A stretch of DNA of 64,000 bases from Kurthia massiliensis. GTDB lineage: Bacteria > Bacillota > Bacilli > Bacillales_A > Planococcaceae. Each line of letters starts with the position of its first letter. The first letter of the stretch is position 1. Position numbers and translations under genes: made by a program. The notes below the pieces were generated by a model. The model was not told where the DNA came from and searched no databases. It saw only the letters and a program-made list of their open reading frames with translations. The stretch spans positions 473,471-537,470 of the forward strand of contig NZ_HE610997.1 in the NCBI RefSeq assembly GCF_000285555.1, in the 5' to 3' direction. Positions 1 to 10,924 of this stretch are shown here, in pieces.

Positions 1-82
1 CCGCGCAACAGCGCGATTCCGGTTTTTCTTATGCTCATTTGAGATCGTGTTTTTACACTTATGTCCCAGCCTCTTTTTTTAT
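1..82 (-). repeat. Possible intergenic repeat with hairpin, cut by window edge
   Basis: The stretch after hemL holds no gene. Read on the minus strand it begins GAGGCTGGGACATAAG (from about position 77) and ends in a GC hairpin at 2-15 (CGCGC-AACA-GCGCG) beside an AAAAACCGGA segment. A T-run follows the hairpin on the plus strand, so it may also terminate a plus-strand or convergent gene lying left of the window. GGCTGGGACA-type tracts are familiar as intergenic elements in Firmicutes, but that is recollection. The element is truncated here, so its full extent cannot be judged. Confidence 0.4.
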
Positions 83-83
83 A

Positions 84-1373
84 TTAACGACGTAATTGTT
101 TAAATACTTTTTGGAATGCTTCAACTGTTTTGTCGATATGCGCTTCTGTATGTGCTGTAGACATAAACACACCTTCAAATTGTGATGGTGGTAAGAATAC
201 GCCTTCTTGCGCCATTAAGCCGTAGTATTCAGCAAATAGTTCAAGATCCGCTGTTTTCGCTGTATCGAAGTCAACAACATTTTCATTCGTTAAGAAGTAA
301 CCGATCATTGAGCCGGCGCGGTTCACTGTGTGCGGAATATTGTATGTTTCTGCCGCTTCACGGAAACCTGCTTCTAAACGATCACCTAGTTTTTCAAAGT
401 ATTCGTATGATGCTGGTGTTAATTGTTTGATTGTCGCTAAACCTGCAGCCATTGCAAGTGGGTTACCAGATAATGTACCAGCTTGATACACTGGACCCGC
501 TGGTGCGATTTGTTCCATAATATCACGACGACCGCCAAATGCGCCTACTGGTAGACCACCACCGATTACTTTACCGAGGCAAGTAAGATCTGGTGTGACA
601 CCGTAGTAACCTTGTGCAGAGTTTAAACCAACGCGGAAACCTGTCATTACTTCATCAAAGATTAATAATGCGCCAGCTTTTGTTGTGATATCACGTAAGC
701 CTTCTAAGAAACCTGGTTGTGGTGGTACGCACCCCATATTACCTGCAACAGGTTCTACGATAATCGCTGCGATATCTTCACCGTAATGTTCGAATGCAAG
801 TTTTACAGATGCTAAATCATTGTAAGGGACTGTTAATGTATTTTGTGCAATACCCATCGGTACCCCAGGGCTATCTGGTAAGCCAAGTGTTGCCACACCA
901 GAACCTGCTTTAATTAATAATGAATCACTATGACCGTGGTAAGAACCTTCAAATTTCAAGATTTTGTCACGACCTGTGAAACCACGTGCTAAACGAATCG
1001 CAGAAAGTGTCGCCTCTGTACCAGAGTTCACCATACGAACCATTTCAACTGAAGGAACGCGGTTGATCACTTCTTTTGCTAATTCATTTTCGATTGCAGT
1101 AGAAGCACCGAAGCTTGTACCAAGCATTGCAGTATCTTGAATCGCTTTTACGACAGTTGGTTCAGCGTGACCTAAAATAAGTGGACCCCAAGATAATACG
1201 TAGTCAATATAGTCGTTGCCGTCAACGTCTGTAATGATAGCGCCTTTCCCTTTTGCCATCACAATTGGGTCTTGTTTTACAGCTTTAAATGCACGTACTG
1301 GTGAGTTTACGCCACCTGGCATTAAGTTTACTGCTTCGTTATAAATTGCTTGTGATTTTTCAAATGAACGCAT
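84..1373 (-). CDS. hemL: Glutamate-1-semialdehyde 2,1-aminomutase
   Basis: Last enzyme of the C5 route to 5-aminolevulinate: it moves the amino group within glutamate-1-semialdehyde, using pyridoxal phosphate in the cytosol. The 429-residue product has the class-III aminotransferase fold, with VNSGTEAT and SYHGH motifs in the first half and the PLP lysine in CLGKVIGGG (about residue 267). A longer reading frame runs upstream, but the start at 1373 (MRSFEKS) has a perfect GGAGG seven bases ahead, sitting in the end of hemB. It is the last gene of the hem cluster, one base from the hemB stop. Nothing unusual in the protein. Confidence 0.96.
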   Translation of the reverse strand: MRSFEKSQAIYNEAVNLMPGGVNSPVRAFKAVKQDPIVMAKGKGAIITDVDGNDYIDYVLSWGPLILGHAEPTVVKAIQDTAMLGTSFGASTAIENELAKEVINRVPSVEMVRMVNSGTEATLSAIRLARGFTGRDKILKFEGSYHGHSDSLLIKAGSGVATLGLPDSPGVPMGIAQNTLTVPYNDLASVKLAFEHYGEDIAAIIVEPVAGNMGCVPPQPGFLEGLRDITTKAGALLIFDEVMTGFRVGLNSAQGYYGVTPDLTCLGKVIGGGLPVGAFGGRRDIMEQIAPAGPVYQAGTLSGNPLAMAAGLATIKQLTPASYEYFEKLGDRLEAGFREAAETYNIPHTVNRAGSMIGYFLTNENVVDFDTAKTADLELFAEYYGLMAQEGVFLPPSQFEGVFMSTAHTEAHIDKTVEAFQKVFKQLRR

Positions 1374-1374
1374 A

Positions 1375-2358
1375 TTAATTTTCCTCCATAAAACGAATTG
1401 CATCTTTCGCATGGTACGTAATAATTAAGTCAGCACCTGCACGTTTCATACCTAATAATGTTTCTAATACAACTTTTTTCTCGTCGATCCAGCCGTTTTG
1501 TGCAGCCGCTTTGACCATCGCATATTCGCCTGACACGTTGTAAGCAACGACTGGTAAATCATAGTTGTTGCGCACGTCACGAATAATATCTAAATAAGCA
1601 AGCGCCGGTTTTACGATTAAGAAATCTGCGCCTTCTTCAACGTCAGAAGTTGCTTCGCGCATTGCTTCCATACGGTTCGCTGGGTCCATTTGATACGTTT
1701 TACGGTCACCGAATTGTGGTGCGCCGTCTGCTGCATCGCGGAATGGGCCGTAATAAGCTGATGCGTATTTGACTGCATAAGACATAATTGGCACATCTTC
1801 AAAACCTGCTGCATCTAAACCTTCACGAATGGCTGCTACGAAACCGTCCATCATATTTGATGGTGCGATAATGTCCGCGCCTGCTTCCGCTTGTGATACA
1901 GCTGTTTTTGCTAGTAAATCAAGAGATGGGTCATTTAAAATGCGTTCATCTTCTGACACGACACCACAGTGACCGTGTGATGTGAATTCACATAAACAAG
2001 TATCTGCTACGACTAACATATCAGGATAGTTCTTTTTAATAAAACGTGTCGCTTCTTGTACGATACCGTGATCGTGGTATGCTTGTGAACCGACTTCATC
2101 TTTTTCTGCTGGTAAGCCGAATAAAATTACCGCTTTAATACCTAGAGCCACTACTTCATCCATTTCTTCTGCTAGGCGGTCAATTGAAAATTGGTACACA
2201 CCAGGCATTGAAGATACTTCGTTTTTAATGTTTTCGCCCTCAATGACGAAGATTGGATAAATGAAATCCTCTTTGTGTAAGTATGTTTCTTGAACCATTT
2301 TACGCATCGCGTCACTTTGACGTAGACGACGGTGACGTTTGAATGTTAATTGTGTCAT
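1375..2358 (-). CDS. hemB: Delta-aminolevulinic acid dehydratase (porphobilinogen synthase)
   Basis: Condenses two 5-aminolevulinates to porphobilinogen. The 327-residue protein has the zinc-type cysteine cluster in [15 protein letters not shown] and two Schiff-base lysine regions, [14 protein letters not shown] and [13 protein letters not shown]. That makes it a zinc-dependent rather than a magnesium-only enzyme, by family knowledge. The ATG at 2358 follows an AAAGGAACG ribosome site. It lies between hemD and hemL with only a few bases on each side, so it should be cotranscribed with them. Confidence 0.97.
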   Translation of the reverse strand: MTQLTFKRHRRLRQSDAMRKMVQETYLHKEDFIYPIFVIEGENIKNEVSSMPGVYQFSIDRLAEEMDEVVALGIKAVILFGLPAEKDEVGSQAYHDHGIVQEATRFIKKNYPDMLVVADTCLCEFTSHGHCGVVSEDERILNDPSLDLLAKTAVSQAEAGADIIAPSNMMDGFVAAIREGLDAAGFEDVPIMSYAVKYASAYYGPFRDAADGAPQFGDRKTYQMDPANRMEAMREATSDVEEGADFLIVKPALAYLDIIRDVRNNYDLPVVAYNVSGEYAMVKAAAQNGWIDEKKVVLETLLGMKRAGADLIITYHAKDAIRFMEEN

Positions 2359-2360
2359 GT

Positions 2361-3092
2361 TTACTTCGTTCCTTTCTGTTTAGCGAGCTCATCAATAACC
2401 GCACGCATCGTATACGTATCAGGCATGATAATTCGTTGCTCCCCGTGTGCCACAAGTGCATCACGTGTAATATGACCAATTGCTGCAACGTTGTAAGACG
2501 CCTCTTGTTTATGGGCTTCAAACACTTCTACAGCAGATGGACTAGCAAAAACGATCGTTACTCGCTCCGTTAATAACTCATTTAGCGCAGGCATGTTGCG
2601 CGCTGTTTGAACGGTATCATACACAGTATAGCACTGTACATCACAATTGATACCATTTGGGATTGTTGATTTTGCTAAATTGCCTCGAAAAAAGACGCAC
2701 GTAGCGCCTTTTTCAACTTGGAACTGTTCAATAAAGACGTCTGCACTGTACGTCGTTGGCATAAAATCAATCGTAAAGCCAATCGCTTCTAATGCTTCTT
2801 TCGTTTTTTGACCGACAGCGGCGATGTGACCGTTGAAATGGCTCGCATGATAACCGTAACGAATCAATTTTTGTTTTAAAAAATGGACAGCATTTTGGCT
2901 CGTGAAAATGAGCCAATCTGCATCCATACTTTGAATAAAATATTGTGCGTCTTCTGACGTACGTTCAATCACTTCGATGAGTGGTAAATGTATTGCGGTC
3001 GCCCCGAGAGACTCGATATAAGTCATAATCGACGCTGTAACGCTCGTACCCGTTAGAACGACCGTTTCACCAGCAAGTACATTATTCGGCAT
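2361..3092 (-). CDS. hemD: Uroporphyrinogen-III synthase
   Basis: Cyclises hydroxymethylbilane with inversion of ring D to give uroporphyrinogen III. The sequence is poorly conserved in this family. The 243-residue length, the two-lobed pattern ([13 protein letters not shown] near the N-terminus, [13 protein letters not shown] in the first lobe, [14 protein letters not shown] and [12 protein letters not shown] in the second) and the position directly after hemC identify it. It overlaps the end of hemC by 11 bases, which suggests translational coupling. It contains no membrane segment. Confidence 0.93.
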   Translation of the reverse strand: MPNNVLAGETVVLTGTSVTASIMTYIESLGATAIHLPLIEVIERTSEDAQYFIQSMDADWLIFTSQNAVHFLKQKLIRYGYHASHFNGHIAAVGQKTKEALEAIGFTIDFMPTTYSADVFIEQFQVEKGATCVFFRGNLAKSTIPNGINCDVQCYTVYDTVQTARNMPALNELLTERVTIVFASPSAVEVFEAHKQEASYNVAAIGHITRDALVAHGEQRIIMPDTYTMRAVIDELAKQKGTK

Positions 3093-4014
3093 TTTGTTCA
3101 GCCTTTACACGTTGAATTAATTCGTAAGCACCTTGTTCTGTTAATTTCGTTGCAACGGCTTTACCTGCTTCAACAGCATTTGTTGATGTTGCTGACTCTT
3201 CGTAAAACTCTGATGCATCTGGAGCTGCGACTAATCCTGTAAAGTGAATTTCTTCGTTGTCATACGTTGCGTAACCAGCGATTGGTACTTGGCATCCACC
3301 ATCCATTGCCGCTAAAAATGCGCGCTCTGCATGTGCTGTTTCCCACGTTGCTTTGTCTGTTAACTTCGCAAGTTCTGCAAGTAACTCATCATCATCACCG
3401 CGACATTCAATACCTAGAGAACCTTGCGCTACTGCTGGCATACAAATATCAGTTGATAAATATTCCGTTACGACATCAGATGACCAACCGAGACGTTTTA
3501 GACCTGCTGCTGCTAAAATAATCGCATCGTAATCTTCTGTTTCTAATTTGTTTAAACGCGTATCAACGTTCCCGCGAATCCATTTAATGTTTAAGTCAGG
3601 ACGTAATTTTAATAATTGTGCGCTACGACGTAAGCTTGAAGTACCAACAGTTGCACCTTGTGGTAAATCTGCAAATTTCACATGACCATTTGAGATGAAG
3701 GCATCGCGTGGATCTTCACGTTCTGGAATACAGCCGATTACTAAACCTTCTGGAAGTACTGCGGGCATATCTTTCATGCTGTGTACGGCGAAATCGATTT
3801 CTTTGTTAAATAACGCTTGTTCGATTTCTTTTACGAATAAACCTTTACCGCCTACTTTTGATAATTGCACGTCTAAAATACGGTCACCTTTTGTGACGAT
3901 TTCTTTTACTTCAAATTCAAATGGTGCACCTGCTTGTTTCATTTGTTCGATGAACCAGTTTGTTTGTGTTAAAGCTAATTTACTTCTTCTTGAACCGACG
4001 ATAATTTTACGCAA
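3082..4014 (-). CDS. hemC: Hydroxymethylbilane synthase (porphobilinogen deaminase)
   Basis: Polymerises four porphobilinogens on a dipyrromethane cofactor. The 310-residue protein shows [13 protein letters not shown] at the N-terminus, the substrate-binding arginines in [11 protein letters not shown] and IRGNVDTRL, and the cofactor-carrying cysteine in [13 protein letters not shown] (about residue 242). The start codon is TTG at 4014, nine bases after GAGAGG; no ATG is better placed. It follows hemX by 16 bases and overlaps hemD. Confidence 0.97.
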   Translation of the reverse strand: MRKIIVGSRRSKLALTQTNWFIEQMKQAGAPFEFEVKEIVTKGDRILDVQLSKVGGKGLFVKEIEQALFNKEIDFAVHSMKDMPAVLPEGLVIGCIPEREDPRDAFISNGHVKFADLPQGATVGTSSLRRSAQLLKLRPDLNIKWIRGNVDTRLNKLETEDYDAIILAAAGLKRLGWSSDVVTEYLSTDICMPAVAQGSLGIECRGDDDELLAELAKLTDKATWETAHAERAFLAAMDGGCQVPIAGYATYDNEEIHFTGLVAAPDASEFYEESATSTNAVEAGKAVATKLTEQGAYELIQRVKAEQNAE

Positions 4015-4030
4015 AATAATTCAACCTCTC

Positions 4031-4861
4031 TTAATACCAAAAATGGAAACCCGAAAAACGACTACCGAGGAAGAAGTTGATGAGCACTAATAAAAATGCA
4101 TATACATTCGCCCACGCATATTTCGTCGCGTATAGTTTTCCTTTTCGGTTTTGATAAATAATAAATGAATATAAAAATAATGAAATAAATGAACCGATAA
4201 TTTTCGAGTCGAAAATACTTACACCTGGCAATGCAACATATGCCCACATCATCCCTAAAATGAGACTTATACCTAACAGTGGAATAGCACAATACGCTGT
4301 GTAGTTCATGCCTTGTTCTGCGGCAGCAAGTGACGGCAAACGAGAAAATTGTTTCGGCCATTTTTTACTTTTTAAAATATTGTGCAGGACGATGTAAAGC
4401 ATCGCAAACACGAATCCAATCGCCAATGCACCATATGATAAAATCGCAAACGTAATATGAATGACTAACAGCTCTGAGACGAGTGATTGCCCGACTGGCG
4501 ATGCGGCGACTTGTGCCGGCGCAAACGTGTGCACGACGATAAAGCAAAAGCCGAGCACGTTTAATAAAATAACCGGTAAGTCGAGTTTAAAAATACAATG
4601 CATCGCAATCGAAATCGCGACGAGCAACCATGAGTATACGTAAATCCCTTCAAATAGTGACAATATCGGGAAACGATGCGTTTCAACGATATAAAGCACT
4701 AAGAAGATTGTTTGTAATACCCAAACAATTGATACACCCCAGAACGCATAACGATACAATCGCTTGTTTTTCCGCCAATAATCGATGAAATAAAAGACAA
4801 GGCTAATGGCATAGATGATGACCATTACTTCATGTAGCCTCGTCATCGTCATATCCGTCAT
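4031..4861 (-). CDS. hemX: HemX, CcsA-like integral membrane protein
   Basis: A 276-residue protein with about eight hydrophobic helices and the cytochrome c assembly (CcsA/ResC-like) fold. In B. subtilis, HemX lowers the level of glutamyl-tRNA reductase (HemA); that role is carried over from the family, not visible here. The ATG at 4861 follows GAGGGAG. In B. subtilis hemA and hemX are cotranscribed. Here a strong terminator-like hairpin lies between them (4889-4933), so hemX may have its own promoter or depend on read-through. Confidence 0.92.
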   Translation of the reverse strand: MTDMTMTRLHEVMVIIYAISLVFYFIDYWRKNKRLYRYAFWGVSIVWVLQTIFLVLYIVETHRFPILSLFEGIYVYSWLLVAISIAMHCIFKLDLPVILLNVLGFCFIVVHTFAPAQVAASPVGQSLVSELLVIHITFAILSYGALAIGFVFAMLYIVLHNILKSKKWPKQFSRLPSLAAAEQGMNYTAYCAIPLLGISLILGMMWAYVALPGVSIFDSKIIGSFISLFLYSFIIYQNRKGKLYATKYAWANVYAFLLVLINFFLGSRFSGFHFWY

Positions 4862-4888
4862 AATTGTCTCCCTCTGCTCTCAAAAAAA

Positions 4889-4933
4889 AGCGTCTTCGTA
4901 TCTACAATTTTAACATAAAGATACGAAAACGCT
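4889..4933 (-). terminator. Intrinsic terminator between hemA and hemX
   Basis: On the minus strand a 14-bp stem (AGCGTTTTCGTATC with GATACGAAGACGCT, one G-T wobble) closes a 17-base loop and is followed by eight T. The loop contains TGTTAAAAT, which resembles an extended -10 element. A transcript started there would begin in the 3' arm and escape the hairpin. Confidence 0.85.
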
Positions 4934-4943
4934 CGTTAAAGAA

Positions 4944-6299
4944 TTAATTAAATAGCAAATCTGTTTGTTTTAAAGCGGCTTTTTCACGGCGTTCTTTTTC
5001 CGCTAATTGATGCTTTTCTTTCTCCACGACAACGGCTTCTTCAATGCCAAAAATGCGTTCAAATAATGCAAGTTGTTCTTTCGCATTTGCTTCTCCTGCA
5101 AGTTCTTTTGCTTGAAGAATTGGCTCTTTTAGTAATTGATTAACGATTGATTTTGTATGCTTGCTCAACACTTTGCGTTCGCGTTCTGTTAAATCAGGCA
5201 TTTTATTTTCAATACTTTTCATCGTTTCTTGTTGGATCGTATTCGCTTTTGCACGTAACGCTGAAATGACTGGCACAACCCCTAATTGGCCAACCCATTC
5301 ATTGATCATGTCTAGCTCATTGTCGATCATATTCATAATTTGACCTGCTGCACGTTCACGTTCTGCAAGGTTTGCTTCAACGATACCGTGTAAGTCATCA
5401 ATGTCATATAAGAAAACATTTTCAAGGTCCCCAACAGCCGGATCAATATCACGTGGTACAGCGATATCGACCATAAACAGTGGTTTGCCTTTGCGCATGT
5501 TATCCACAAATTCCATCAATTCGCGGTCGATCACATAATCTGTCGCACCAGTTGATGTAATTAAAATATCTGCTTCTAATAATGTACATTGTAGTTCTTT
5601 CATTGATTTTGCTTCGCCATGGAACTTAGAAGCGAGCGTTTCCGCTTTTTCAAACGTACGATTGACAACCGTTACTTTGCCAACACCGCTGCCATATAAG
5701 TTTTCCATCGCTAACTCACCCATTTTACCAGCACCAAGAATGGCAATATGTTTTTTCTGTAATGAGCCAAAGATTTTTTTTGCAAGTTCTACCGCGGCAT
5801 ATGATACAGAGACGGCATTTTCACCGATACTCGTTTCATCATGTGCGCGTTTTGCGAATGTAATGCCTTGTTTAAAGACATGATTGAAAATCGTACCCGT
5901 CGTACCGATTTGCTGTGCTTCTAAGAAACTAGATTTCACTTGCCCCAAAATTTGTGTTTCACCTAGCACCATAGAGTCGATCCCTGCTGTCACTTTAAAT
6001 AAGTGATTCATTGACGCATCATCTTCGCGAATATATAAATGTGATTCGAAACTTTCGACTGGCATACGGAACCACGTTGATAAAAATTGCTTCACAAAAT
6101 GACGACCTGTATGTAATTGGTCGACAACTGCATAAATTTCTGTACGGTTGCACGTTGATACGATTACGTTTTCTAAAATGCTTTTTTGACCTTGTAATGC
6201 TCTCATCGCATCCGCTAACGTACCATCAGCAAACGAAAATTTTTCACGGATTTCGACGGGAGCTGTTTTATAGTTCAAGCCTACTACTAGGGTATGCAT
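4944..6299 (-). CDS. hemA: Glutamyl-tRNA reductase
   Basis: Reduces glutamyl-tRNA(Glu) to glutamate-1-semialdehyde with NADPH, the committed step to haem. The start at 6299 ([15 protein letters not shown]) is the family-typical one and has GAGAGGTG upstream; the frame is open a little further but without a better site. It shows the catalytic cysteine in [12 protein letters not shown], the NADPH fold in [14 protein letters not shown] and a helical dimerisation region towards the C-terminus. The 451 residues match the usual length. It is the first gene of the hem cluster, with a promoter at 6336 and a terminator directly downstream. Confidence 0.97.
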   Translation of the reverse strand: MHTLVVGLNYKTAPVEIREKFSFADGTLADAMRALQGQKSILENVIVSTCNRTEIYAVVDQLHTGRHFVKQFLSTWFRMPVESFESHLYIREDDASMNHLFKVTAGIDSMVLGETQILGQVKSSFLEAQQIGTTGTIFNHVFKQGITFAKRAHDETSIGENAVSVSYAAVELAKKIFGSLQKKHIAILGAGKMGELAMENLYGSGVGKVTVVNRTFEKAETLASKFHGEAKSMKELQCTLLEADILITSTGATDYVIDRELMEFVDNMRKGKPLFMVDIAVPRDIDPAVGDLENVFLYDIDDLHGIVEANLAERERAAGQIMNMIDNELDMINEWVGQLGVVPVISALRAKANTIQQETMKSIENKMPDLTERERKVLSKHTKSIVNQLLKEPILQAKELAGEANAKEQLALFERIFGIEEAVVVEKEKHQLAEKERREKAALKQTDLLFN

Positions 6300-6335
6300 G
6301 AAATTGACACCTCTCACGTTCAAATTAACTTCTCT

Positions 6336-6344
6336 ATTATAGCA
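6336..6344 (-). promoter_or_regulatory. Extended -10 promoter of hemA
   Basis: On the minus strand TGCTATAAT gives a consensus -10 with a TGn extension, 37 bases from the hemA start. No good -35 hexamer is seen at 16-18 bases, which fits an extended -10 promoter. Confidence 0.65.
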
Positions 6345-6534
6345 TACTGCATCACGCTAAATTGTCTTACTTTTTCAAGCGATTTATTTTGTATTGTTAA
6401 ATTAGAATTATTCTAAATAAAAATATACATCGTCTCTTCAAATATTTCAACCTTATTGTCTTTAAAGTAAGGTTTTTTTCACGAGCCGACACAATTGCTT
6501 CACAAAAAGCCGTCATATTTTCCACATATAAAAA

Positions 6535-6554
6535 GACTGCCCATGAAGGCAGCC
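6535..6554 (-). terminator. Terminator after ysxC
   Basis: Minus-strand stem GGCTGCC/GGCAGTC (one G-T pair, lengthened by A-T pairs) with a short loop and a T-run, just past the ysxC stop. Confidence 0.8.
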
Positions 6555-6563
6555 TTTTAAACA

Positions 6564-7184
6564 TTATGCTTCTGGAAATTCTACATCGATTGGGTCTTCA
6601 GGCACTAAATATTTTTCGATTTCTGCCCAAGCTTCATCATAGCCCATACCTGTTTCAGATGAGAATAAAATGATTGGGTCGCTTGGGTCTTTATCAAGGA
6701 CATTTTTAATGACTTTTAAGTTATGTGCCCATTTCCCTTTTTTCACTTTATCTGCTTTTGTTGCAATTAAAATTGTTGGAATACCGTAATGCTTTAAGAA
6801 ATCATACATCATGCAATCATCATCACTTGGCTCATGACGTAAGTCGATAATTTGAACGACCGCTTTTAGTGGACGACGGCCTGTTAAATATGTTTCGATC
6901 ATTTTACCCCATGCTTCGCGCTCGCTTTTTGATACTTTTGCATAGCCATAGCCTGGTACGTCAACGAAAAATAGTTGTTCTTCGATTTTGTAGAAGTTAA
7001 GCGTTTGTGTTTTACCTGGTTTTGCCGAAATACGTGCTAACGCTTTACGACCAATCATGCGGTTAATGAACGAAGATTTCCCTACGTTCGAACGACCTGC
7101 TAGCGCAAATTCTGGATAGCCATCCTCTGGGTACTGCTCTGGGCGTACCGCACTCATTATCATATCTACATTATGGACTTTCAT
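6564..7184 (-). CDS. ysxC: Ribosome-biogenesis GTPase YsxC/EngB
   Basis: Essential small GTPase that acts in late 50S subunit assembly in Bacillales. The 206-residue protein has the TRAFAC G motifs in order: G1 GRSNVGKSS, the G2 threonine in KPGKTQT, G3 DVPGYG, G4 TKAD and G5 SSETG. The start at 7184 follows GGAGGAAAC and comes directly after the lon stop, so lon and ysxC are one transcript, as in B. subtilis. A terminator follows. The C-terminal tail is slightly longer and acidic. Confidence 0.96.
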   Translation of the reverse strand: MKVHNVDMIMSAVRPEQYPEDGYPEFALAGRSNVGKSSFINRMIGRKALARISAKPGKTQTLNFYKIEEQLFFVDVPGYGYAKVSKSEREAWGKMIETYLTGRRPLKAVVQIIDLRHEPSDDDCMMYDFLKHYGIPTILIATKADKVKKGKWAHNLKVIKNVLDKDPSDPIILFSSETGMGYDEAWAEIEKYLVPEDPIDVEFPEA

Positions 7185-9503
7185 TTACTTGTTTCCTCCA
7201 TCTAGTGCGATTTGAAGCACTTGTTCTACATTTGATACCGCATGGAACGTTAACTCCTCGCGTATGCTTTGTGGAATATCTTCTAAATCGCGTTCATTTT
7301 CTTTTGGAATAATAATCGTTTTTAAGCCCGCTCGATGCGCACTTAACGATTTTTCCTTTAAACCACCAATTGGTAGTACTCGACCGCGAAGTGTTACTTC
7401 ACCAGTCATCCCTACTTCTTTCAAAATAGGGGTATTCGTAATGGCAGACGTTAACGCTGTGACCATCGTTACACCTGCTGACGGACCATCTTTCGGTACA
7501 GCACCTTCTGGCACGTGAATGTGCACATCATGCTTCGCGAAAAAGTCGTCTTCAATATCATATTTTTGTTGCTGAGAACGAACGTATGAAAGTGCAGTTT
7601 GTGCAGACTCTTTCATCACGTCGCCTAGCTTACCTGTTAATTGGATTTTACCCGTCCCTGGTGAAATCGACACTTCAATTTGAAGCGTATCTCCGCCAGC
7701 AGTCGTATACGCAAGACCCGTTGCAACTCCAACTAAATTCTCTTCGTTCGCTTGTCCGTAATGGAAACGGTGCTTTCCGAGTATATCCTCTAAATTTTTC
7801 GCTGTAAAGATTACTTTTTTCTTATCACCACGTACAATCGTGCCCGCAGCTTTACGGCAAAGCGTTGCGACGACACGATTTAAATTACGCACACCAGCTT
7901 CACGCGTGTAATAACGAATGCAATCACGCAGTGCATCTTCTTTCACTTGCACTTGTGATTTCGTTAAACCGTGCGCTTCAATTTGTTTCGGTAATAAATG
8001 ATTTTTCGCAATCGCTAGCTTTTCATGCTCCGTATAACCAGCAATTTGAATGACTTCCATACGGTCACGAAGTGGTCCTGGAATGCTACCTAAATCATTT
8101 GCTGTAGCGATAAATAACACATTTGATAAATTGTAAGGTTCTTCAATGAAATGATCGCTAAACGTGCTATTTTGCTCTGGATCTAGCACTTCTAACATCG
8201 CCGCGGCTGGGTCACCTCGGAAGTCATTGGCCATTTTATCGATTTCATCAAGTAAGAATACTGGGTTTGTCGTACCTGCCTTTTTCATTCCTTGAATGAT
8301 ACGTCCTGGCATTGCGCCGACATACGTGCGACGGTGACCACGAATTTCAGATTCATCGCGCACACCACCGAGTGACATACGGACGAAATGACGATTGAGC
8401 GATGTCGCAACAGATTGCGCAAGCGACGTTTTACCGACACCTGGAGGGCCGACTAAGCAAAGAATTGGTCCTTTTAACGAGCCTTTTAACTGTTGTACCG
8501 CTAAAAACTCTAAAATACGTTCTTTTACTTTATCGAGTCCTTCATGGTCTTTATTTAAAATTTGCTCCGCTTTTTTTAGATTGTGTCGGTCTTTCGTTTC
8601 TTCCGACCAAGGAATCGCGACAAGCCAATCTAAATAGTTACGAATGACGCTACTTTCCGCCGCTTGCACAGGAATTGCTTCATAACGTGCAAGCTCTTTC
8701 AATGCAACTTTCATCGTTTCTTCTGGCATACCTGCTGCTGCGATTTTCTCACGTAGCGCTTCGCTATCTTTTTGCTTACCGTCTTTATCGCCTAGTTCTT
8801 TTTGAATAGCTTTCATTTGCTCACGAAGATAAAACTCTTTTTGCGTTTTTTCCATCGCTCGCTTCACAGTACTATTAATTCGCTTTTCAACGACTAAAAT
8901 TTCTTGTTCGTTTTGCAGACGATTCATCAGCGTTTCTAAACGCTCACGCACATCTGTAATGCGCAAAATTTCTTGTTTACCTTTCATTTTTAGCGGTAAT
9001 TGCGTCGCAATATAGTCTGCTAACCGTCCAGGTTCTTCAATTTCTTTTGCGTGATCAATCGTATCTGGCGAAATGCGTCCATTCATTTTTACGTAGCGTG
9101 AAAATTGATCGGTTACGAGACGCATAAATGATTCTGTTAAAACGTCTACTTCTTCATCATCTTCGAACACATCAACGTTCACGAAAGTCGCGTCTTTTTC
9201 TTCAATCATTTCCGTTATTTTCGCACGATATTGACCTTCAACGATTAAGCGCATTGCGTCATTCGGTAATTTAACAAGTTGCTTAATACGCGCAACGACA
9301 CCGACGCTGTAAAAATCTTCACGTGTCGGTTCTTCTGTTGCAGCATGTTGTTGCGTTACTAAAAAAACGAGATGATCAGTCGCCATGGCTTCTTCTACAG
9401 CAGCCATTGAACGTGTGCGACCAACATCAATATGTAAAGACAATTTTGGGAATACAACGAGACCACGTAATGGGATCATTGGAATATGTTGATTTACTGT
9501 CAT
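7185..9503 (-). CDS. lon: ATP-dependent protease Lon (LonA type)
   Basis: Cytosolic AAA+ serine protease that removes damaged and regulatory proteins. The 772-residue protein has the N-terminal LON substrate domain (about 1-200), an AAA+ module with Walker A GPPGVGKTS and Walker B FLLDEIDKM, and a C-terminal protease domain with the catalytic serine in KDGPSAGVT (about residue 675) and the lysine in GGLKEKSLSAHRAG. The start at 9503 (MTVNQHIPMIPLRG) is chosen because GGAGGTGAT lies eight bases upstream; a start seven codons earlier would bury this site. The sporulation-linked paralogue lonB, next to lon in B. subtilis, is absent. Confidence 0.97.
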   Translation of the reverse strand: MTVNQHIPMIPLRGLVVFPKLSLHIDVGRTRSMAAVEEAMATDHLVFLVTQQHAATEEPTREDFYSVGVVARIKQLVKLPNDAMRLIVEGQYRAKITEMIEEKDATFVNVDVFEDDEEVDVLTESFMRLVTDQFSRYVKMNGRISPDTIDHAKEIEEPGRLADYIATQLPLKMKGKQEILRITDVRERLETLMNRLQNEQEILVVEKRINSTVKRAMEKTQKEFYLREQMKAIQKELGDKDGKQKDSEALREKIAAAGMPEETMKVALKELARYEAIPVQAAESSVIRNYLDWLVAIPWSEETKDRHNLKKAEQILNKDHEGLDKVKERILEFLAVQQLKGSLKGPILCLVGPPGVGKTSLAQSVATSLNRHFVRMSLGGVRDESEIRGHRRTYVGAMPGRIIQGMKKAGTTNPVFLLDEIDKMANDFRGDPAAAMLEVLDPEQNSTFSDHFIEEPYNLSNVLFIATANDLGSIPGPLRDRMEVIQIAGYTEHEKLAIAKNHLLPKQIEAHGLTKSQVQVKEDALRDCIRYYTREAGVRNLNRVVATLCRKAAGTIVRGDKKKVIFTAKNLEDILGKHRFHYGQANEENLVGVATGLAYTTAGGDTLQIEVSISPGTGKIQLTGKLGDVMKESAQTALSYVRSQQQKYDIEDDFFAKHDVHIHVPEGAVPKDGPSAGVTMVTALTSAITNTPILKEVGMTGEVTLRGRVLPIGGLKEKSLSAHRAGLKTIIIPKENERDLEDIPQSIREELTFHAVSNVEQVLQIALDGGNK

Positions 9504-9567
9504 GCGGGGGATCACCTCCATCATTGTTGTCCGATTTACCCGCTAATCAAACAGACGTATATGTTCT

Positions 9568-9597
9568 TTAATAGTTATTGTACAGAAAAAATGTCAA
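9568..9597 (-). promoter_or_regulatory. Promoter of lon
   Basis: Minus strand TTGACA (9592-9597), an 18-base spacer and TATTAA (9568-9573). No CIRCE or CtsR tandem heptad is visible near it. Confidence 0.55.
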
Positions 9598-9610
9598 AAC
9601 ACCAAAAAAA

Positions 9611-9651
9611 GCTGGCTTCGACTGGTACGCTTGGACACCATCGAAGCCAGC
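9611..9651 (-). terminator. Terminator after clpX
   Basis: Minus-strand stem GCTGGCTTCGA/TCGAAGCCAGC, 11 perfect pairs with a 19-base inner region that can fold further (TGGT/ACCA), followed by seven T. It separates clpX from lon. Confidence 0.92.
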
Positions 9652-9664
9652 AACAGCTTAGACG

Positions 9665-10924
9665 TTAAGCCGATGTTTTTTCATCGTCTTGAACTTCAGT
9701 TCCGTCTTCTAGCAATAATTTTGGACGCGCTTTATCTTGTAGCGTCTCTTTCGTAATGATACATTTTACGATATCTTCGCGAGAAGGTAATTCGAACATC
9801 ACATCTAACATCGTATCTTCAATAATAGAACGAAGACCACGTGCACCTGTTTTACGTTCGATTGCTTCTTTTGCGATTTCGTATAAAGCATCTTCTTCGA
9901 ATACTAATTCTACGCCATCAAGCTCAAGCATTTTTACATATTGTTTTGTTAACGAGTTTTTCGGCTCTGTTAAAATTTGTACTAATGCTTTCTCATCAAG
10001 GCGTTCTAAGCTTGCCAACACTGGCAGACGACCGATAAATTCAGGAATTAAACCGAATTTTAATAAGTCTTCTGGAATTAAATGTTGCATGAAGTTATCT
10101 TCATCAAATTTTTCTTGTTGAGAACCAAAGCCAATGACTTTTGAGCCTAAACGACGTTTAATGATTTGTTCAATACCGTCAAATGCACCACCGACGATGA
10201 ATAAAATATTCGTCGTATCGATTTGTAAAAATTCTTGATGTGGATGTTTACGGCCACCTTGAGGCGGAACGCTCGCTGTCGTACCTTCAAGAATTTTAAG
10301 TAGTGCTTGTTGCACACCTTCACCAGAAACATCACGTGTAATCGATGGGTTTTCTGACTTACGTGCCACTTTATCGATTTCATCAATATAGATGATCCCT
10401 TTTTGCGCACGTTCGATGTCATAATCTGCGGATTGAATTAATTTTAATAAAATGTTTTCAACGTCTTCACCTACGTAACCAGCTTCTGTTAAAGAAGTTG
10501 CATCTGCGATGGCAAACGGTACGTCGATAATGCGTGCTAATGTTTGCGCTAATAACGTTTTACCAGAGCCAGTTGGTCCGATTAATACGATATTTGATTT
10601 TGCAAGTTCAACATCATCAATTTTACTATTTGAATTCACACGTTTGTAGTGATTATATACTGCTACAGAAAGGGCTTTTTTCGCACGTTCTTGACCGATG
10701 ACATAATCATCCAAAATCGCACGGATCTGTTGTGGTTTCGGAATATCTTTTACTTCTACTTCTTCTTCTGTGCCAAGCTCCTCTACTACGATCTCGGAGC
10801 AAAGGTCGATACATTCGTCACAAATGTAAACACCAGGGCCGGCCACAAGTTTACGCACTTGCTCTTGCGGTTTGCCACAGAAAGAACATTTTAAATTGCC
10901 TGTTTCATCATTAAATTTGAACAA
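9665..10924 (-). CDS. clpX: ATP-dependent Clp protease ATP-binding subunit ClpX
   Basis: AAA+ unfoldase that feeds substrates to ClpP. The 419-residue protein has the N-terminal four-cysteine zinc domain (CSFCGK and CDECIDLC), Walker A in GPTGSGKT, Walker B in IIYIDEIDK, the IGF loop (KVIGFGSQQ) needed to dock ClpP and the sensor region RGLRSIIE. The start is a TTG at 10924 after AGGGGTG, giving [17 protein letters not shown], the normal family N-terminus. Terminators separate it from tig upstream and lon downstream. No clpP lies in the window. Confidence 0.97.
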   Translation of the reverse strand: MFKFNDETGNLKCSFCGKPQEQVRKLVAGPGVYICDECIDLCSEIVVEELGTEEEVEVKDIPKPQQIRAILDDYVIGQERAKKALSVAVYNHYKRVNSNSKIDDVELAKSNIVLIGPTGSGKTLLAQTLARIIDVPFAIADATSLTEAGYVGEDVENILLKLIQSADYDIERAQKGIIYIDEIDKVARKSENPSITRDVSGEGVQQALLKILEGTTASVPPQGGRKHPHQEFLQIDTTNILFIVGGAFDGIEQIIKRRLGSKVIGFGSQQEKFDEDNFMQHLIPEDLLKFGLIPEFIGRLPVLASLERLDEKALVQILTEPKNSLTKQYVKMLELDGVELVFEEDALYEIAKEAIERKTGARGLRSIIEDTMLDVMFELPSREDIVKCIITKETLQDKARPKLLLEDGTEVQDDEKTSA

